Assembly (NCBI GenBank): GCA_035279905.1
Contig: DATEGZ010000248.1
Span: forward strand, 1 to 64,000
DNA length: 64,000 bases
Origin: DATEGZ01 sp035279905
Lineage (GTDB): Bacteria > Acidobacteriota > Vicinamibacteria > Vicinamibacterales > SCN-69-37
Direction of reading: 5' to 3'
Made by a program: the position numbers and the translations under genes. Positions within the stretch are counted from its first letter, which is position 1. Each line of letters begins with the position of its first letter. Positions 34,627 through 43,772 of this stretch are shown in pieces. Below the pieces are notes generated by a model. That model made no database searches, was not told the DNA's origin, and saw only the letters and a list, made by a program, of their open reading frames with translations.

Positions 34627-36971
34627 AGATCGATCGCATTCTCAAGGACTATCGTGCGGCCGGCAGCGTCAACGCGCTCCTCGCTCTCTGGGGCTTCGTC
34701 GACGGCCATGCCTTCCTGACGAAGGCCGGCGCCCTCGGCGTGATCTACCGCCTCGCCGGCGCCGACTACGAATGCCTCGACCATGCCGAGCGCCGCGCCA
34801 TCACGCGTCGCTTCGAACAGGCCCTGCGCCACCTCGACGAGTCGTTCCGGGTCTACCAGTACTTGCTGAAGCGTCCCGCTGCGCCGATCCCGGTGGGTCG
34901 GCACAGCAATCCCACGGTCGATCAGGCGTTCACGGATCGCGCTGCCCATTTCGCGTCGAAGGCCGACACGCTCTTCGAGCTCGAGCTGTACCTGGTCATC
35001 CTGTACGAGGGCTGGACGTACCGACGAAGCTCGTGGGGCCGCCTCGCCGCGCTCGCGGCAGCGCCGCACACCGCCGCGCGGGAGCTGCTCTCGCAACGGG
35101 CCGCCAGCGCCCTGATGTACGACCAGCTGACGCGGGCCTTGGCTCACCTGTACCAGAAGACGCAGGCGTTCACGACCCAGCTCGCGGACGTGGTCGCGCC
35201 CACGTTGCTCCCCAAGGCCGACGCGTTTCAGGTTCTCCGGCGGCTGCTCAACTACGCGCCACACAAAGCGGCCTCGGCCACGCTCAAGCACGACACGCAT
35301 CTCGACTTCTTCGTGACCGACTCATCCGTCGATTGCCACCGCGACCACCTCGAGGTGGACGGGTACTCGGTCAAAGTCCTGACCATGAAGGACCCGCCGG
35401 CGAAGACGTTCGCGCACATGCTGCAGGACCTCTATAACGTGCCGAGCACGTTCATTGCCTGTCTCGAATGGCAACGTCGGTCGAATGCGGCCATGCGCCG
35501 GGACCTGCACACCCGTCGCCGGCACTTCTTCAATAAGCGCGTTTCACTCATCAACTACCTCAGTCCGCAAACGCGACCGGAGGAGATGCTCGTCGACGAG
35601 TCCTCCAGCGCCACCGTGCACGAGCTGGGGCAGGGCCTCACCGACATGGAAGTCCACGGCCACTTCTTCGGCCTCGGTTCCCTCACGGTCGTCCTCTACG
35701 ACCGGGACACCCGCCGGCTCGAGCGCAGCGTGGCCGATTGCATCAAAGTCTTTGCCGGGCACGACGGAGCACTCTACGAGGAGAGATACAACCTCTTGAA
35801 CGCTTGGCTCGCGATCGTGCCCGGCAATGCGGCTCACAACCTTCGGCGCTTGCCTCTGCTCAACACCAACCTCGCCGACTTGAGTCTTCTCTTCACCCTT
35901 CAGACAGGCGAGCGCACCAGTGTCCAGTTCGGCGGGCGCGAGTGCCTCGCCGTCTTTGAGACCGACCATCAGACGCCGTACTTCTTGAACCTACACGTGG
36001 GTGATGTGGGTCACACGCTCGTACTCGGCGCGAGCGGCAGTGGCAAATCGTTCCTCTTGAATTTCGTCATTATGCACGCGCAGAAGTACAACCCGACGAC
36101 CGTCATCTTCGACTTGGGTGGCGGCTATGAGCACGTGACCCGCCAGCTCGGTGGCAGCGTGTGGCGGATGGGGCTCGTCAATCGCGGGTTCACCATCAAT
36201 CCGTTTTGCCTGGCGCCGACGGTTGAGCATCGTCACTTTCTCGTATCGTTCGTACGAGTCCTGCTGCAATCCGGCGGGCAGTACTGCCTCACGATGGAGG
36301 ACGACCGGAACCTGCACGAGGCCGTCGAGAACATCTACGCTCTTGATCCTCCGCAGCGGCGGCTCTTCACCCTCGCCAACCTGCTGCCGCGCACGCTGTC
36401 GCAGCACTTGCAACGGTGGGTGCAAGGCGGACCGTACGAGCATCTCTTCGACAACGTCGAGGACACCCTCACGTTTCAGAAAACACAGTGCTTCGATTTG
36501 GACGGGCTGGAGAAATACCCGTTGCTGCTCGAGCCGCTCCTCTTCTACGTACTGCATCGAGCCAGCGCGTCGATCGCAGAGGCCGACGCCTTCTCGGAAC
36601 TGAAGTTGTTCGTGCTCGATGAGGCCTGGCGCTTCGCCCAGGATCCAACGCTCAAGGCGTACATCACCGAGGCGCTCAAGACGTGGCGCAAACGCAACGC
36701 CGCCATGCTCCTGGCGACCCAGAGCAGCGAGGACTTCGTCGCCACCGACTTGCTTCGGACGGTCGTCGAGAGCTGCCCGACCAAGTTCTTGCTCGCGAAT
36801 CCTGGCATGGACCTCGATCGCGCCCGGACACTCTTTCATCTCAACGACACCGAAGCCGACCTGATCAGAGCGCTGGTGCCGCGCCGCCAGATGTTGTTGA
36901 AGCGGCCGGACGTGTCGAAAGTCCTGACCTTGAACATCGACACCGTTAACCCACTGGAGACGCCCCGATGA
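34620..36971 (+). CDS. virB4: VirB4/TrbE-type conjugation ATPase
   Basis: A 783-residue ATPase that powers pilus assembly and DNA transfer. The N-terminal TrbE/VirB4 domain spans to about 430; Walker A GASGSGKS is at about 470-477 and Walker B KLFVLDEAW at about 663, followed by KTWRKRNAAMLLATQS. The longer upstream frame is only virB3 read in another phase; ATG 34620 gives the usual start (MVKIDRILKDYR). Overlaps virB3 by 7 nt and virB9 by 4 nt. Confidence 0.95.
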   Translation: MVKIDRILKDYRAAGSVNALLALWGFVDGHAFLTKAGALGVIYRLAGADYECLDHAERRAITRRFEQALRHLDESFRVYQYLLKRPAAPIPVGRHSNPTVDQAFTDRAAHFASKADTLFELELYLVILYEGWTYRRSSWGRLAALAAAPHTAARELLSQRAASALMYDQLTRALAHLYQKTQAFTTQLADVVAPTLLPKADAFQVLRRLLNYAPHKAASATLKHDTHLDFFVTDSSVDCHRDHLEVDGYSVKVLTMKDPPAKTFAHMLQDLYNVPSTFIACLEWQRRSNAAMRRDLHTRRRHFFNKRVSLINYLSPQTRPEEMLVDESSSATVHELGQGLTDMEVHGHFFGLGSLTVVLYDRDTRRLERSVADCIKVFAGHDGALYEERYNLLNAWLAIVPGNAAHNLRRLPLLNTNLADLSLLFTLQTGERTSVQFGGRECLAVFETDHQTPYFLNLHVGDVGHTLVLGASGSGKSFLLNFVIMHAQKYNPTTVIFDLGGGYEHVTRQLGGSVWRMGLVNRGFTINPFCLAPTVEHRHFLVSFVRVLLQSGGQYCLTMEDDRNLHEAVENIYALDPPQRRLFTLANLLPRTLSQHLQRWVQGGPYEHLFDNVEDTLTFQKTQCFDLDGLEKYPLLLEPLLFYVLHRASASIAEADAFSELKLFVLDEAWRFAQDPTLKAYITEALKTWRKRNAAMLLATQSSEDFVATDLLRTVVESCPTKFLLANPGMDLDRARTLFHLNDTEADLIRALVPRRQMLLKRPDVSKVLTLNIDTVNPLETPR

Positions 36972-37786
36972 CACGCCCCTTGACGCTCGTTGCGACGCTC
37001 GCGCTCCTCGTGTGCGGCAGCTCGGCCACCGCCCAGACCGCCCGCGAAGTGACCTACACATCCCAATCGATCGTGTCCCTCCACGCCAGGCTCCGGTTCA
37101 CGACGATGGTGATTCTTCCGGAGCAGGAAGAGATCCTCGACTTTGTCTGCGGTGACAAGGAGTTCTGGGTCGTGTCTGGCGTCCAGAATCTCGCGTACAT
37201 CAAGCCGGCAAAGGCGGGCATCACGACGAATCTCAACCTCGTGACCGCGAGCGGCCACGTGTACTCGTTCGTGCTGACGGAAGGAACCGACGCCCCAGAC
37301 CTCAAGGTCTTCGTGACCCTTGAGGAGAGCGGCATGTCGCCCAAGACCGGGCCGCAGAAGTTCTACTCAGCGGTCCAGGTGGACGCCTTCCGGCGCGACG
37401 CCGAGGACGCTCGAAAGGAGGTCGACGACGCACGGATGCAGCTCGATCACGAGAGGAACGAGGCGAAGAAAACGATCGACGAGCGTGTCAACGACTTCCG
37501 CGCTACCTTCCCGACCACGTTGCAGTTTCCCTATCGCTTCAAGGCACACCAGCGCCCCTTCAATGTCTCCGCGATCTATACCGATGGGACGTTCACGTAT
37601 ATCCGCGCGGAGGCCACGGAGCTGCCGGCGCTGTACGAGCTGGTCGATGCGTGGCCTCGTCCCGGCACCTCACCGAATCTCGTCAATTTCCAGATCGAGC
37701 ACGGCGTCTACATCGTGCCCAAGGTCCTCGAACGCGGATATCTCGCGATCGGGAAACGCAAGCTCGTGTTCGAGACCGTTCGCTGA
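36968..37786 (+). CDS. virB9: VirB9/TrbG-type outer-membrane complex protein
   Basis: A 272-residue periplasmic protein with a signal peptide (LVATLALLVCGSSATAQ). The N-terminal VirB9 domain includes ILPEQEEILDFVCGDKEFWVVSG, then a charged helical linker (DAFRRDAEDARKEVDDARMQLDHERNEAKK), and a C-terminal beta domain (PYRFKAHQRPFNVSAIYTDGTFTYIRAEATELPALYEL). The long central helix is an uncommon addition. It forms the core complex with VirB10. ATG overlaps the virB4 stop. Confidence 0.88.
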   Translation: MTRPLTLVATLALLVCGSSATAQTAREVTYTSQSIVSLHARLRFTTMVILPEQEEILDFVCGDKEFWVVSGVQNLAYIKPAKAGITTNLNLVTASGHVYSFVLTEGTDAPDLKVFVTLEESGMSPKTGPQKFYSAVQVDAFRRDAEDARKEVDDARMQLDHERNEAKKTIDERVNDFRATFPTTLQFPYRFKAHQRPFNVSAIYTDGTFTYIRAEATELPALYELVDAWPRPGTSPNLVNFQIEHGVYIVPKVLERGYLAIGKRKLVFETVR

Positions 37787-37798
37787 AGGAGAGGCGCC

Positions 37799-39094
37799 AT
37801 GCCGAATCCCACCGAACCGAGAGATGACACGAAGCCGCCAGTGAACCCGGGCGCCATTCAGGATTGGCGCGCGAGGCCCACCGGCGTCCTGCCGCGCCAC
37901 GTGCAGATGTGGGTCATGGTGATCATCGCGCTCGTGATTCTCGCGATCATTTTTCTCACCGGACACCCGCAGCCGCTGCCGCGCCCGCAGGCCGGCGCGC
38001 GACCGGCCCAGGCTACGCTCGTGCCTCCGGATCATGTTCGAAGTTATGAGCAGCAACTCGCCGCGGACCTGGCGCGCGACCCACAAGGACTCGCACCGTC
38101 GTCGGCGCCCGTCGGGCGCGCGACCAGGACCGCTGCTCCCGTCGCATCCTCATCGGCCGACGCCACCGCGGAGGACCAACGACGCCGCGACTACCAGAGC
38201 CTCTTCGCTGACAACATCGCGCTCAGCCGTCGCGCGGCCGATCGGCAGCCGTACGGTGAACGCCGGCAGGACAGCGCCTTCACTTCGTCGTCGTCGCCGT
38301 CAACCGCCTCCCAAGACGTCGCCCTGCTCGAACAGCTCCTCGCGCGAGGCCTCGTCAGCCCGTCGCCAACCGTCACCCCGAGTGCTCCTGCTCCCGCACT
38401 CGCCGTTGCGCCGCTAGCCGCGCCGTCATCGAGTGAACGCTCGGTCGCCGGCGGTGAGACCGCCGCGCCGTCGTCACCGAAGAGCACCGGACCCATTCCG
38501 TCGGGCGGAGACACGCAACGCCTGCTCGAGGGCACCGTGATCGAAACCGTCCTCCTCAATCGGCTCGACGGCACATATTCCGGGCCGGTCGCCTGCCTCG
38601 TGACGACGCCGGTCTACTCGCATGACCGTCAATCCGTGGTCATTCCCGCCGGGGCGCGTGTCTTGGGACTGGCCTCGCCCGTACAGGACTGGGGCGATTC
38701 GCGTCTGGCCGTCAGCTTCCATCGGTTGGTGCTGCCGGATGGCCGCACCTTCAGTCTCGACCGGTTCAAAGGTCTCGGTCAGATCGGCGACACGGGTCTG
38801 AAGGACAGCATCAATCGTCACTACCTCCAGGTCTTTGGCGCGTCCCTCGCCATCGGGGCGCTGTCTGGGCTCGCGCAGTACGGCTCGCGCAGCACCGCGG
38901 ACGCCTACAGCTTCGGCGATGCCTATCGGCAAGCCGCGGGCTCGAGTCTTGCGGCCTCGGCCGGTCGCGTCCTCGATCGGTACTTGAACGTACTGCCGAC
39001 GATCACGATCCGAGAGGGCTACCGCATCAAGGTCTATCTCACCAACGACCTGGAGCTTCCCGTCTACGCCCACACGTTTGGAGGCAGGCCATGA
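37799..39094 (+). CDS. virB10: VirB10/TrbI-type core complex protein
   Basis: A 431-residue inner-membrane protein: cytoplasmic N-terminus, one helix at about 36-56 (MWVMVIIALVILAIIFLTG), a long Pro/Ala/Ser-rich periplasmic linker, and the TrbI domain from about 245 (LLEGTVIETVLLNRLDGTYSGPVACLVTTPVYS ... VIPAGARVLG ... DRYLNVLPTITIREGYRIKVYLTNDLELP). The helix bridges inner and outer membranes. GGAGAGG precedes ATG 37799. Overlaps the next gene by 4 nt. Confidence 0.94.
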   Translation: MPNPTEPRDDTKPPVNPGAIQDWRARPTGVLPRHVQMWVMVIIALVILAIIFLTGHPQPLPRPQAGARPAQATLVPPDHVRSYEQQLAADLARDPQGLAPSSAPVGRATRTAAPVASSSADATAEDQRRRDYQSLFADNIALSRRAADRQPYGERRQDSAFTSSSSPSTASQDVALLEQLLARGLVSPSPTVTPSAPAPALAVAPLAAPSSSERSVAGGETAAPSSPKSTGPIPSGGDTQRLLEGTVIETVLLNRLDGTYSGPVACLVTTPVYSHDRQSVVIPAGARVLGLASPVQDWGDSRLAVSFHRLVLPDGRTFSLDRFKGLGQIGDTGLKDSINRHYLQVFGASLAIGALSGLAQYGSRSTADAYSFGDAYRQAAGSSLAASAGRVLDRYLNVLPTITIREGYRIKVYLTNDLELPVYAHTFGGRP

Positions 39095-39864
39095 CCCGAT
39101 TCACGACTCGACTCGCCGCCACCGCGCTCGTCGTCGCCGTGATGTCCTCCACGCTTCACGCGCAGTTCGTCGTCTTCGACCCGTCCAACTACGCCGAGGC
39201 GGTGCTCCAGGTGCTCAACCTCGTCCGTCAGTACACGTGGATGTTGCAGCAGATTCAGCGTCTCCCGCTCGACATGGCGTCCCGGTACCGCGTGGTCAGC
39301 CCGGCATGGCCCCTCTACGACCTCGGGAACGGCTTGCACTATGCGCAGCCCGTTCTCAATGCGCTCAATGTCGGCGATCCAAGTGGAGCAGGGTATCGCC
39401 AGGTCGTCCCGCCGCTCGACATTCCCGACGACATTCTGGCGCGCCTGCCCGTCGATCTTCGCCGCCGGCTGCAAACCGCGTACGCCGCGATCGAATTCGC
39501 CGACCGCGTCGCGGCCGTCGGCGTCGATCAGGCCGGCAACATTCGCCTCAACGGAAACAACCTGCTGGCCATCGTCCAGGCAATGCAGAGCGATGCCGTC
39601 TCGACGAACCCAGACTTTCATACGCAAGCGGCGCTGCTCAACAAGATCAACACGGCGTCGGTCCTAGGTTTGCGGATCGGGGAAGAGACCAACCAGTTCC
39701 TCGCCGACACCGTCGCGCAGTTGGTGGTGGATAACACGCGCAAGCGCGACGCCGAGGCGGTGTTGATGAACGCGACGATCTATCAGTGGCGGTACGGCTT
39801 GGCGTACGGTCAGGACCTTTTCCGGAACACTGCGGCCGACATCGACGGCTGGCGGCTGCGGTAG
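39091..39864 (+). CDS. trbJ: TrbJ/VirB5-type conjugal transfer protein
   Basis: A 257-residue exported helical protein: signal peptide (TALVVAVMSSTLHAQ), then FVVFDPSNYAEAVLQVLNLVRQYTWMLQQIQ, the typical TrbJ opening, and a long helical body. VirB5/TrbJ proteins sit at the pilus tip or aid its assembly. Start overlaps the virB10 stop. Confidence 0.88.
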   Translation: MTRFTTRLAATALVVAVMSSTLHAQFVVFDPSNYAEAVLQVLNLVRQYTWMLQQIQRLPLDMASRYRVVSPAWPLYDLGNGLHYAQPVLNALNVGDPSGAGYRQVVPPLDIPDDILARLPVDLRRRLQTAYAAIEFADRVAAVGVDQAGNIRLNGNNLLAIVQAMQSDAVSTNPDFHTQAALLNKINTASVLGLRIGEETNQFLADTVAQLVVDNTRKRDAEAVLMNATIYQWRYGLAYGQDLFRNTAADIDGWRLR

Positions 39865-39891
39865 TACGTCGAAGCGAAGAGGAGTCCACGC

Positions 39892-40722
39892 ATGCCCCCG
39901 ACCACCGGGTACGACCCCATCGCGACGGTGCAGCAGGCCATCACGAGCTTGCTGGCGGTTCAAGAACCGCAGTTTCTGAGCATCGGCCATCAGATGTTTC
40001 TGTCGTTCGCGGCCATTCTCTTGGTCTGGCAGGGCGTTCGGATGATGCTCGCGTGGCATCACTCCGGCGAGCAAGCGTACCGCTTCGCCAAGCTCGTGCT
40101 GTTCATCGCGTTTGGCGACGCAATGATCGTGTACTACGCCACCCCGATCCCGGGCCTCGGCCGCTCGTTCTCCACCCTCATCACCGACCAGGCGGCGTAT
40201 TTGGCCGGGCTCATCGGCGCCCGCTCGATTCAAGACGCGCAGCAGAGCCTCAACACGCTGTGGAACGCGCTTCAACAGCCGGACGCCTGGTCCATTCTCG
40301 CCAATTTGCTCTACTGGACACTGCTCCTCGTGATCGCCTTGGCGCAGTTCGCGCTGATGTTCGTCGTCTCCTTCAGCATGATCGCGACCGCCATCTGCGC
40401 GCTCGTCGGCCCGCTGTTCGTGCCGTTCTTCATCGTGCCGATGCTCGAGTGGCTCTTCTGGGGCTGGCTCAAGGCCTTCATCCAGTACTCGTTCACGCTG
40501 GTCATTGCGAATGCCTTCATCTTCGTCTTCGAGCGGTTCCTGAGTCGATATCTGCAGACGCTGCCGCCTGGGCTCCGGCTCGAAGAACAGCTCTTGTACG
40601 GCGTCCACGCCGTGATGATCTTGGTGACCTTCACCGTGGGCGTGCTGCTCGTGCCTTCACTCACGAGCTCGATCTTCTCGGGCCGGGCCGGTCAAGCCGT
40701 GACGCCCGCCACGCTCTGGTAA
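39892..40722 (+). CDS. trbL: TrbL/VirB6-type polytopic membrane protein
   Basis: A 276-residue inner-membrane protein with about six helices (MFLSFAAILLVWQGVRMML, FAKLVLFIAFGDAMIVYY, LLLVIALAQFALMFVVSF, ALVGPLFVPFFIVPMLEWLFWGWLKAFIQYSFTLVIANAF and a C-terminal helix). The GPLFVPFF...EWLFWGWLK block is diagnostic for TrbL/VirB6. It forms part of the DNA translocation channel. GAGGAG lies before ATG 39892. Confidence 0.88.
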   Translation: MPPTTGYDPIATVQQAITSLLAVQEPQFLSIGHQMFLSFAAILLVWQGVRMMLAWHHSGEQAYRFAKLVLFIAFGDAMIVYYATPIPGLGRSFSTLITDQAAYLAGLIGARSIQDAQQSLNTLWNALQQPDAWSILANLLYWTLLLVIALAQFALMFVVSFSMIATAICALVGPLFVPFFIVPMLEWLFWGWLKAFIQYSFTLVIANAFIFVFERFLSRYLQTLPPGLRLEEQLLYGVHAVMILVTFTVGVLLVPSLTSSIFSGRAGQAVTPATLW

Positions 40723-40736
40723 GGAGGCGAACCGCC

Positions 40737-40871
40737 ATGCCACTCCTTCGCTCTCGCACGCGCGTGCATCGCGCACGATTCCGCTTCGGCCTCGGGTTCT
40801 ATTCTGTCCTCGCCATCTGGACGCTGTTCTTCGTGGTCGTGGTGGCCGCGCGCTATCTCGACTGGTGGTAA
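40737..40871 (+). CDS. 44-residue membrane protein in conjugation operon
   Basis: A small gene with a strong ribosome-binding site (AAGGAGG, 40721-40727), ATG 40737 and 44 codons. A basic N-terminus (SRTRVHRARFRFG) is followed by one membrane helix (FYSVLAIWTLFFVVVVAARYL). Not VirB7-like, as there is no lipobox. Position between trbL and virB8 and tight spacing (14 and 10 nt) suggest a structural or assembly role in the secretion channel. Confidence 0.75.
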   Translation: MPLLRSRTRVHRARFRFGLGFYSVLAIWTLFFVVVVAARYLDWW

Positions 40872-40881
40872 GGGGATCACC

Positions 40882-41577
40882 ATGAGCCAAGAGTCATTTC
40901 CGCCCGATGAATCGCCACGGATTGAAGACGCGCGCCGGCAGTACGTCGAGCTCTTCGGCTCGGCGTTGGTGATGAACACGTACCTCAAGATTGCGCTGCT
41001 TGGCGTGTCTGTTGTCGCCGTCGGGCTCCTCGTCCTGAACTTTCGAACCATCAAGAAGTACGAGTCCTTGAGGCCGCTAGTCATTCGGATTGACGACATC
41101 GGCCGCGCTCAGGCCGTCCAGTACGACACCCTGACGTATCAACCGCAAGGGCAGGCCCCCGAGCTGAAGTACTTCTTGACCCAATTCGTGACTCAACACT
41201 TTGCTCGGATGCGCGCCACCGTCAAGGAGCGCTACGCCCAGTCCCTGTACTTCCTCGACGCTGCGCTCGCCGATGCCACCATTGCCCAGAACCAACGAGC
41301 GCAGACCATCGAGAACTTCCTCGCCGGCAACGGTGACGAGATCGAGGTCCAGGTCAAGAACGTCACCCTCGACGAGCTGAAGACCGCCCCTTACAAGGCC
41401 ACCGTGGACTTCGAGAAGGTCCACTACGGCCAGGGTGGCCGACAGGAGAAGAAGCGCGAAACGTTCGTCGCGCAGATTACGTTCGTGCTCCGCGATCAGA
41501 TTACGAACGCCCTGGTGCTCGTCAACCCGCTGGGCCTGACTATCACCTACTTCCGCGTGGACCAGGCCTTCCAATGA
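40882..41577 (+). CDS. virB8: VirB8/TrbF-type inner-membrane protein
   Basis: A 231-residue protein: short cytoplasmic N-terminus, one helix at about 34-54 (TYLKIALLGVSVVAVGLLVLNF), and a periplasmic domain with LKYFLTQFVTQHFARMRATVKERYAQSLYFLD and a C-terminal sheet (KATVDFEKVHYG ... FVAQITFVLRDQITNALVLVNPLGLTITYFR). This NTF2-like VirB8 fold nucleates the channel. AAGGGGA precedes ATG 40882; its stop overlaps the next start. Confidence 0.92.
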   Translation: MSQESFPPDESPRIEDARRQYVELFGSALVMNTYLKIALLGVSVVAVGLLVLNFRTIKKYESLRPLVIRIDDIGRAQAVQYDTLTYQPQGQAPELKYFLTQFVTQHFARMRATVKERYAQSLYFLDAALADATIAQNQRAQTIENFLAGNGDEIEVQVKNVTLDELKTAPYKATVDFEKVHYGQGGRQEKKRETFVAQITFVLRDQITNALVLVNPLGLTITYFRVDQAFQ

Positions 41578-41870
41578 TCGCCAATAGCGCGTTCCTCGCC
41601 GCAATGGTCCTGCTCTTACTGATCTTCTGGCTCCTGGGGGCCGTGAACTTCCTGGCACCCTACAAGCGGCTGATTCTCGGACACTACCTCTGGTGGATCG
41701 TCGGCGGAGCCGTCGTGGTCTTCGTCAATCTGTTCGCGCTCGCGTACGCGCTCAACCGCAGATTGTTCCTCAAGGACTCGGGGCGCAAACTCGCGCACGT
41801 CGAGCGTCAGCTCGAGACTGGCGACACCATCGCGCGCGACCTCTCCGACCGCCTGGCGGAGGAGGAGTGA
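41574..41870 (+). CDS. small two-helix membrane protein of the conjugation operon
   Basis: A 98-residue protein with helices at about 7-27 (FLAAMVLLLLIFWLLGAVNFL) and 40-60 (WWIVGGAVVVFVNLFALAY) and a charged C-terminal helix ending DLSDRLAEEE. No family recognised. Overlaps virB8 by 4 nt and is followed at 4 nt by the next gene, so it is cotranslated with the transfer genes. Confidence 0.75.
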   Translation: MIANSAFLAAMVLLLLIFWLLGAVNFLAPYKRLILGHYLWWIVGGAVVVFVNLFALAYALNRRLFLKDSGRKLAHVERQLETGDTIARDLSDRLAEEE

Positions 41871-41874
41871 GGCC

Positions 41875-42768
41875 GTGTCTCGCGGAGAGTGGAACGACGT
41901 CAGGACGGAGGCACCGGATCGAGCGCCCGAGCGCGCAGTCGACCCCGACCACTCCGACCGGCGCCCGGCGCTCTCCACCGATCGGCTGAACCTGCCGCAG
42001 TCCGACCGTCGCGAGCCCCTTGAGTTTCGGGGCCGAGAGTACCGGCTGCGCGCTTCGGAGACCCGTGTCCTCGCGACGGTCGGGGCCTTCAGGGTCGTGC
42101 CTGCGGCGGACTTGGTAGCCGGACGCGCGACTCCGGACAACGTGAAAGAAGATCTCCGCCGCTTGACGGAACAGGGTCTCCTCGAGTGCCGAACCCTCCC
42201 GATCAATCGAGAGCCAACGCGCGTGGTCGTCCTCACGCGGACCGGCAAGGCGCTGCTCGACGCGCATCGTGAGTCCGCGGGCGGTCGCGATCAGCAATAC
42301 CACGCCGGACTGGTGAAGCCCCGCGAGCTCGCGCACGACGCGCAGCTCTACCGGCTCTATCAGGCCGAGGCGGAGAAACTCGAGGACCGCGGCGCGCGCG
42401 TCGACCGCGTCGTCCTCGACTACGAGCTGAAGCGGGATTACCAGACGTTCCTGAACCGGCCCGACCGGTCTGAGCACGCCGACCGCGAGGAAGAAACGGC
42501 TGCCTTTGCTGCGGCGAATCGGCTACCCGTAATCGACGACCATCTCGAATTGCCGGATCTTCGGATCGAGTACGAGACAAAGGACGGCCGCCTGGAGTAC
42601 CGCGACCTTGAGCTCGTCACCGAGCACTACTCGCGCAGTCAGCTCTCCGGGAAGGCTCGTGCCGGGTTCAGCCTGTATCGCGCGGCAGGCGCCGGCCGCC
42701 CCCGCGGTGCCAACCGCGGGACCGAAGGGACGCCCTTCGATCCCCATCATTTGGAGCAGCTGCTGTGA
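41875..42768 (+). CDS. replication-relaxation family protein
   Basis: A 297-residue protein, start GTG 41875. After an acidic, disordered N-terminus, residues 65-125 form a winged-helix-like unit (ASETRVLATVGAFRVVPAADLVAGRATPDNVKEDLRRLTEQGLLECR ... VVVLTRTGKALLDAHRE). A C-terminal part contains KRDYQTFLN and LPDLRIEYETKDGRLEYRDLELV, an Asp/Glu-rich segment resembling nuclease-like cores. This matches the Replic_Relax type of plasmid and ICE protein, whose biochemical role is not settled. It is the best local candidate for DNA processing because no classical relaxase is present. Coupled to the next gene by ATGA overlap. Confidence 0.7.
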   Translation: MSRGEWNDVRTEAPDRAPERAVDPDHSDRRPALSTDRLNLPQSDRREPLEFRGREYRLRASETRVLATVGAFRVVPAADLVAGRATPDNVKEDLRRLTEQGLLECRTLPINREPTRVVVLTRTGKALLDAHRESAGGRDQQYHAGLVKPRELAHDAQLYRLYQAEAEKLEDRGARVDRVVLDYELKRDYQTFLNRPDRSEHADREEETAAFAAANRLPVIDDHLELPDLRIEYETKDGRLEYRDLELVTEHYSRSQLSGKARAGFSLYRAAGAGRPRGANRGTEGTPFDPHHLEQLL

Positions 42769-43772
42769 TGACGTTCGATGAACAGGTTCGCGCCCTCGAG
42801 CCGCTCCGCCTGACCCCGCGGCAGGCGCGGTTCGTCGCGACCGTCGCCCTGCACAGCGGCTACTGCCTGCGGCGGCAGTACATGGCCTTCGCCGGGCTGC
42901 GCTACGGCAAGGTCGTTCGTGGATTTCTGGAGACCTTGGTCGCGCGTGGGCTGGCGACGAAGGAGCGGTGCCGCGCCGATCGCGGGTTCCTCTATCATCT
43001 CCACGCGCGATCGATTTATCGCGCCTTGCGGCAGGACGACAACCGCAATCGCCGCCGAGCGAGCCTCGCGGCGATAGGTCGGAAGCTCATGATCCTGGAC
43101 TTCGTCATCACGAAGCCCGAGGTCGAGTGGTACGCGACCGAGGAGGACAAGGTCGAGCTCTTCACCACGCGATTCGGTGTCCCCTCAGCCGATTTTCCGC
43201 AGCAGACATTCACTGCCTACGAGGATCGAACGTCGCCGACGACCCGCTATTTCATGCACAAGCTGCCGGTCTTCCTCGCCGGCCAGCCGCCGGTTGTGCA
43301 TTTCGTCGCGCTCGCCATGGACCCAACGGCCGCCGACTTCGAGCGTTTCCTTCATGATCACGCGAGGCTCGTCGCTCGTCTTCGGGAGTGGACCGTCGTG
43401 GTCGTGACTCCCACTGGCGCCTCGAATGCCGAGGCCTGCCGCCGAATGTTTGAGCGCACCGTTGGCGTCCCGGTCGGCCCAGTGCCCAACCGCGCGGACC
43501 TCATTCATTACTTCACGACCAGACGTGCCGTCGAGCGCAATGAACTGGCCGCGCTGTCGGTCGCCGATCTCAATCGCTTTCGCGACGCTCGCCAGCGATT
43601 CATCCAGCCCGCGATCGAGACCCTCTATGCCCAGTGGCTCGTCGGTGGGGACCGAGTCGTTGGCGATTCGACGGCGGCGGGCGGGTGGTCGCCCATGAGC
43701 ACGGGTCGCTTCGTCGCGCGCCAATTGCCATTCAAGTACGAGCAGTTCGGTGACTTCGCAGGGGTCTGCTAA
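42765..43772 (+). CDS. hypothetical protein paired with replication-relaxation protein
   Basis: A 335-residue protein with an N-terminal winged-helix-like unit (LTPRQARFVATVALHSGYCLRRQYMAFAGLRYGKVVRGFLETLVARGLA) echoing its upstream neighbour, then a larger domain with KLMILDFVITKPEVEWYATEEDKVELF, YFMHKLPVFLAG and VVHFVALAMD. The middle may be a nuclease-like alpha/beta fold, but no motif is certain. The two genes look like diverged partners, perhaps acting as a heteromer on the element's DNA. ATG 42765 overlaps the upstream stop. Confidence 0.6.
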   Translation: MMTFDEQVRALEPLRLTPRQARFVATVALHSGYCLRRQYMAFAGLRYGKVVRGFLETLVARGLATKERCRADRGFLYHLHARSIYRALRQDDNRNRRRASLAAIGRKLMILDFVITKPEVEWYATEEDKVELFTTRFGVPSADFPQQTFTAYEDRTSPTTRYFMHKLPVFLAGQPPVVHFVALAMDPTAADFERFLHDHARLVARLREWTVVVVTPTGASNAEACRRMFERTVGVPVGPVPNRADLIHYFTTRRAVERNELAALSVADLNRFRDARQRFIQPAIETLYAQWLVGGDRVVGDSTAAGGWSPMSTGRFVARQLPFKYEQFGDFAGVC

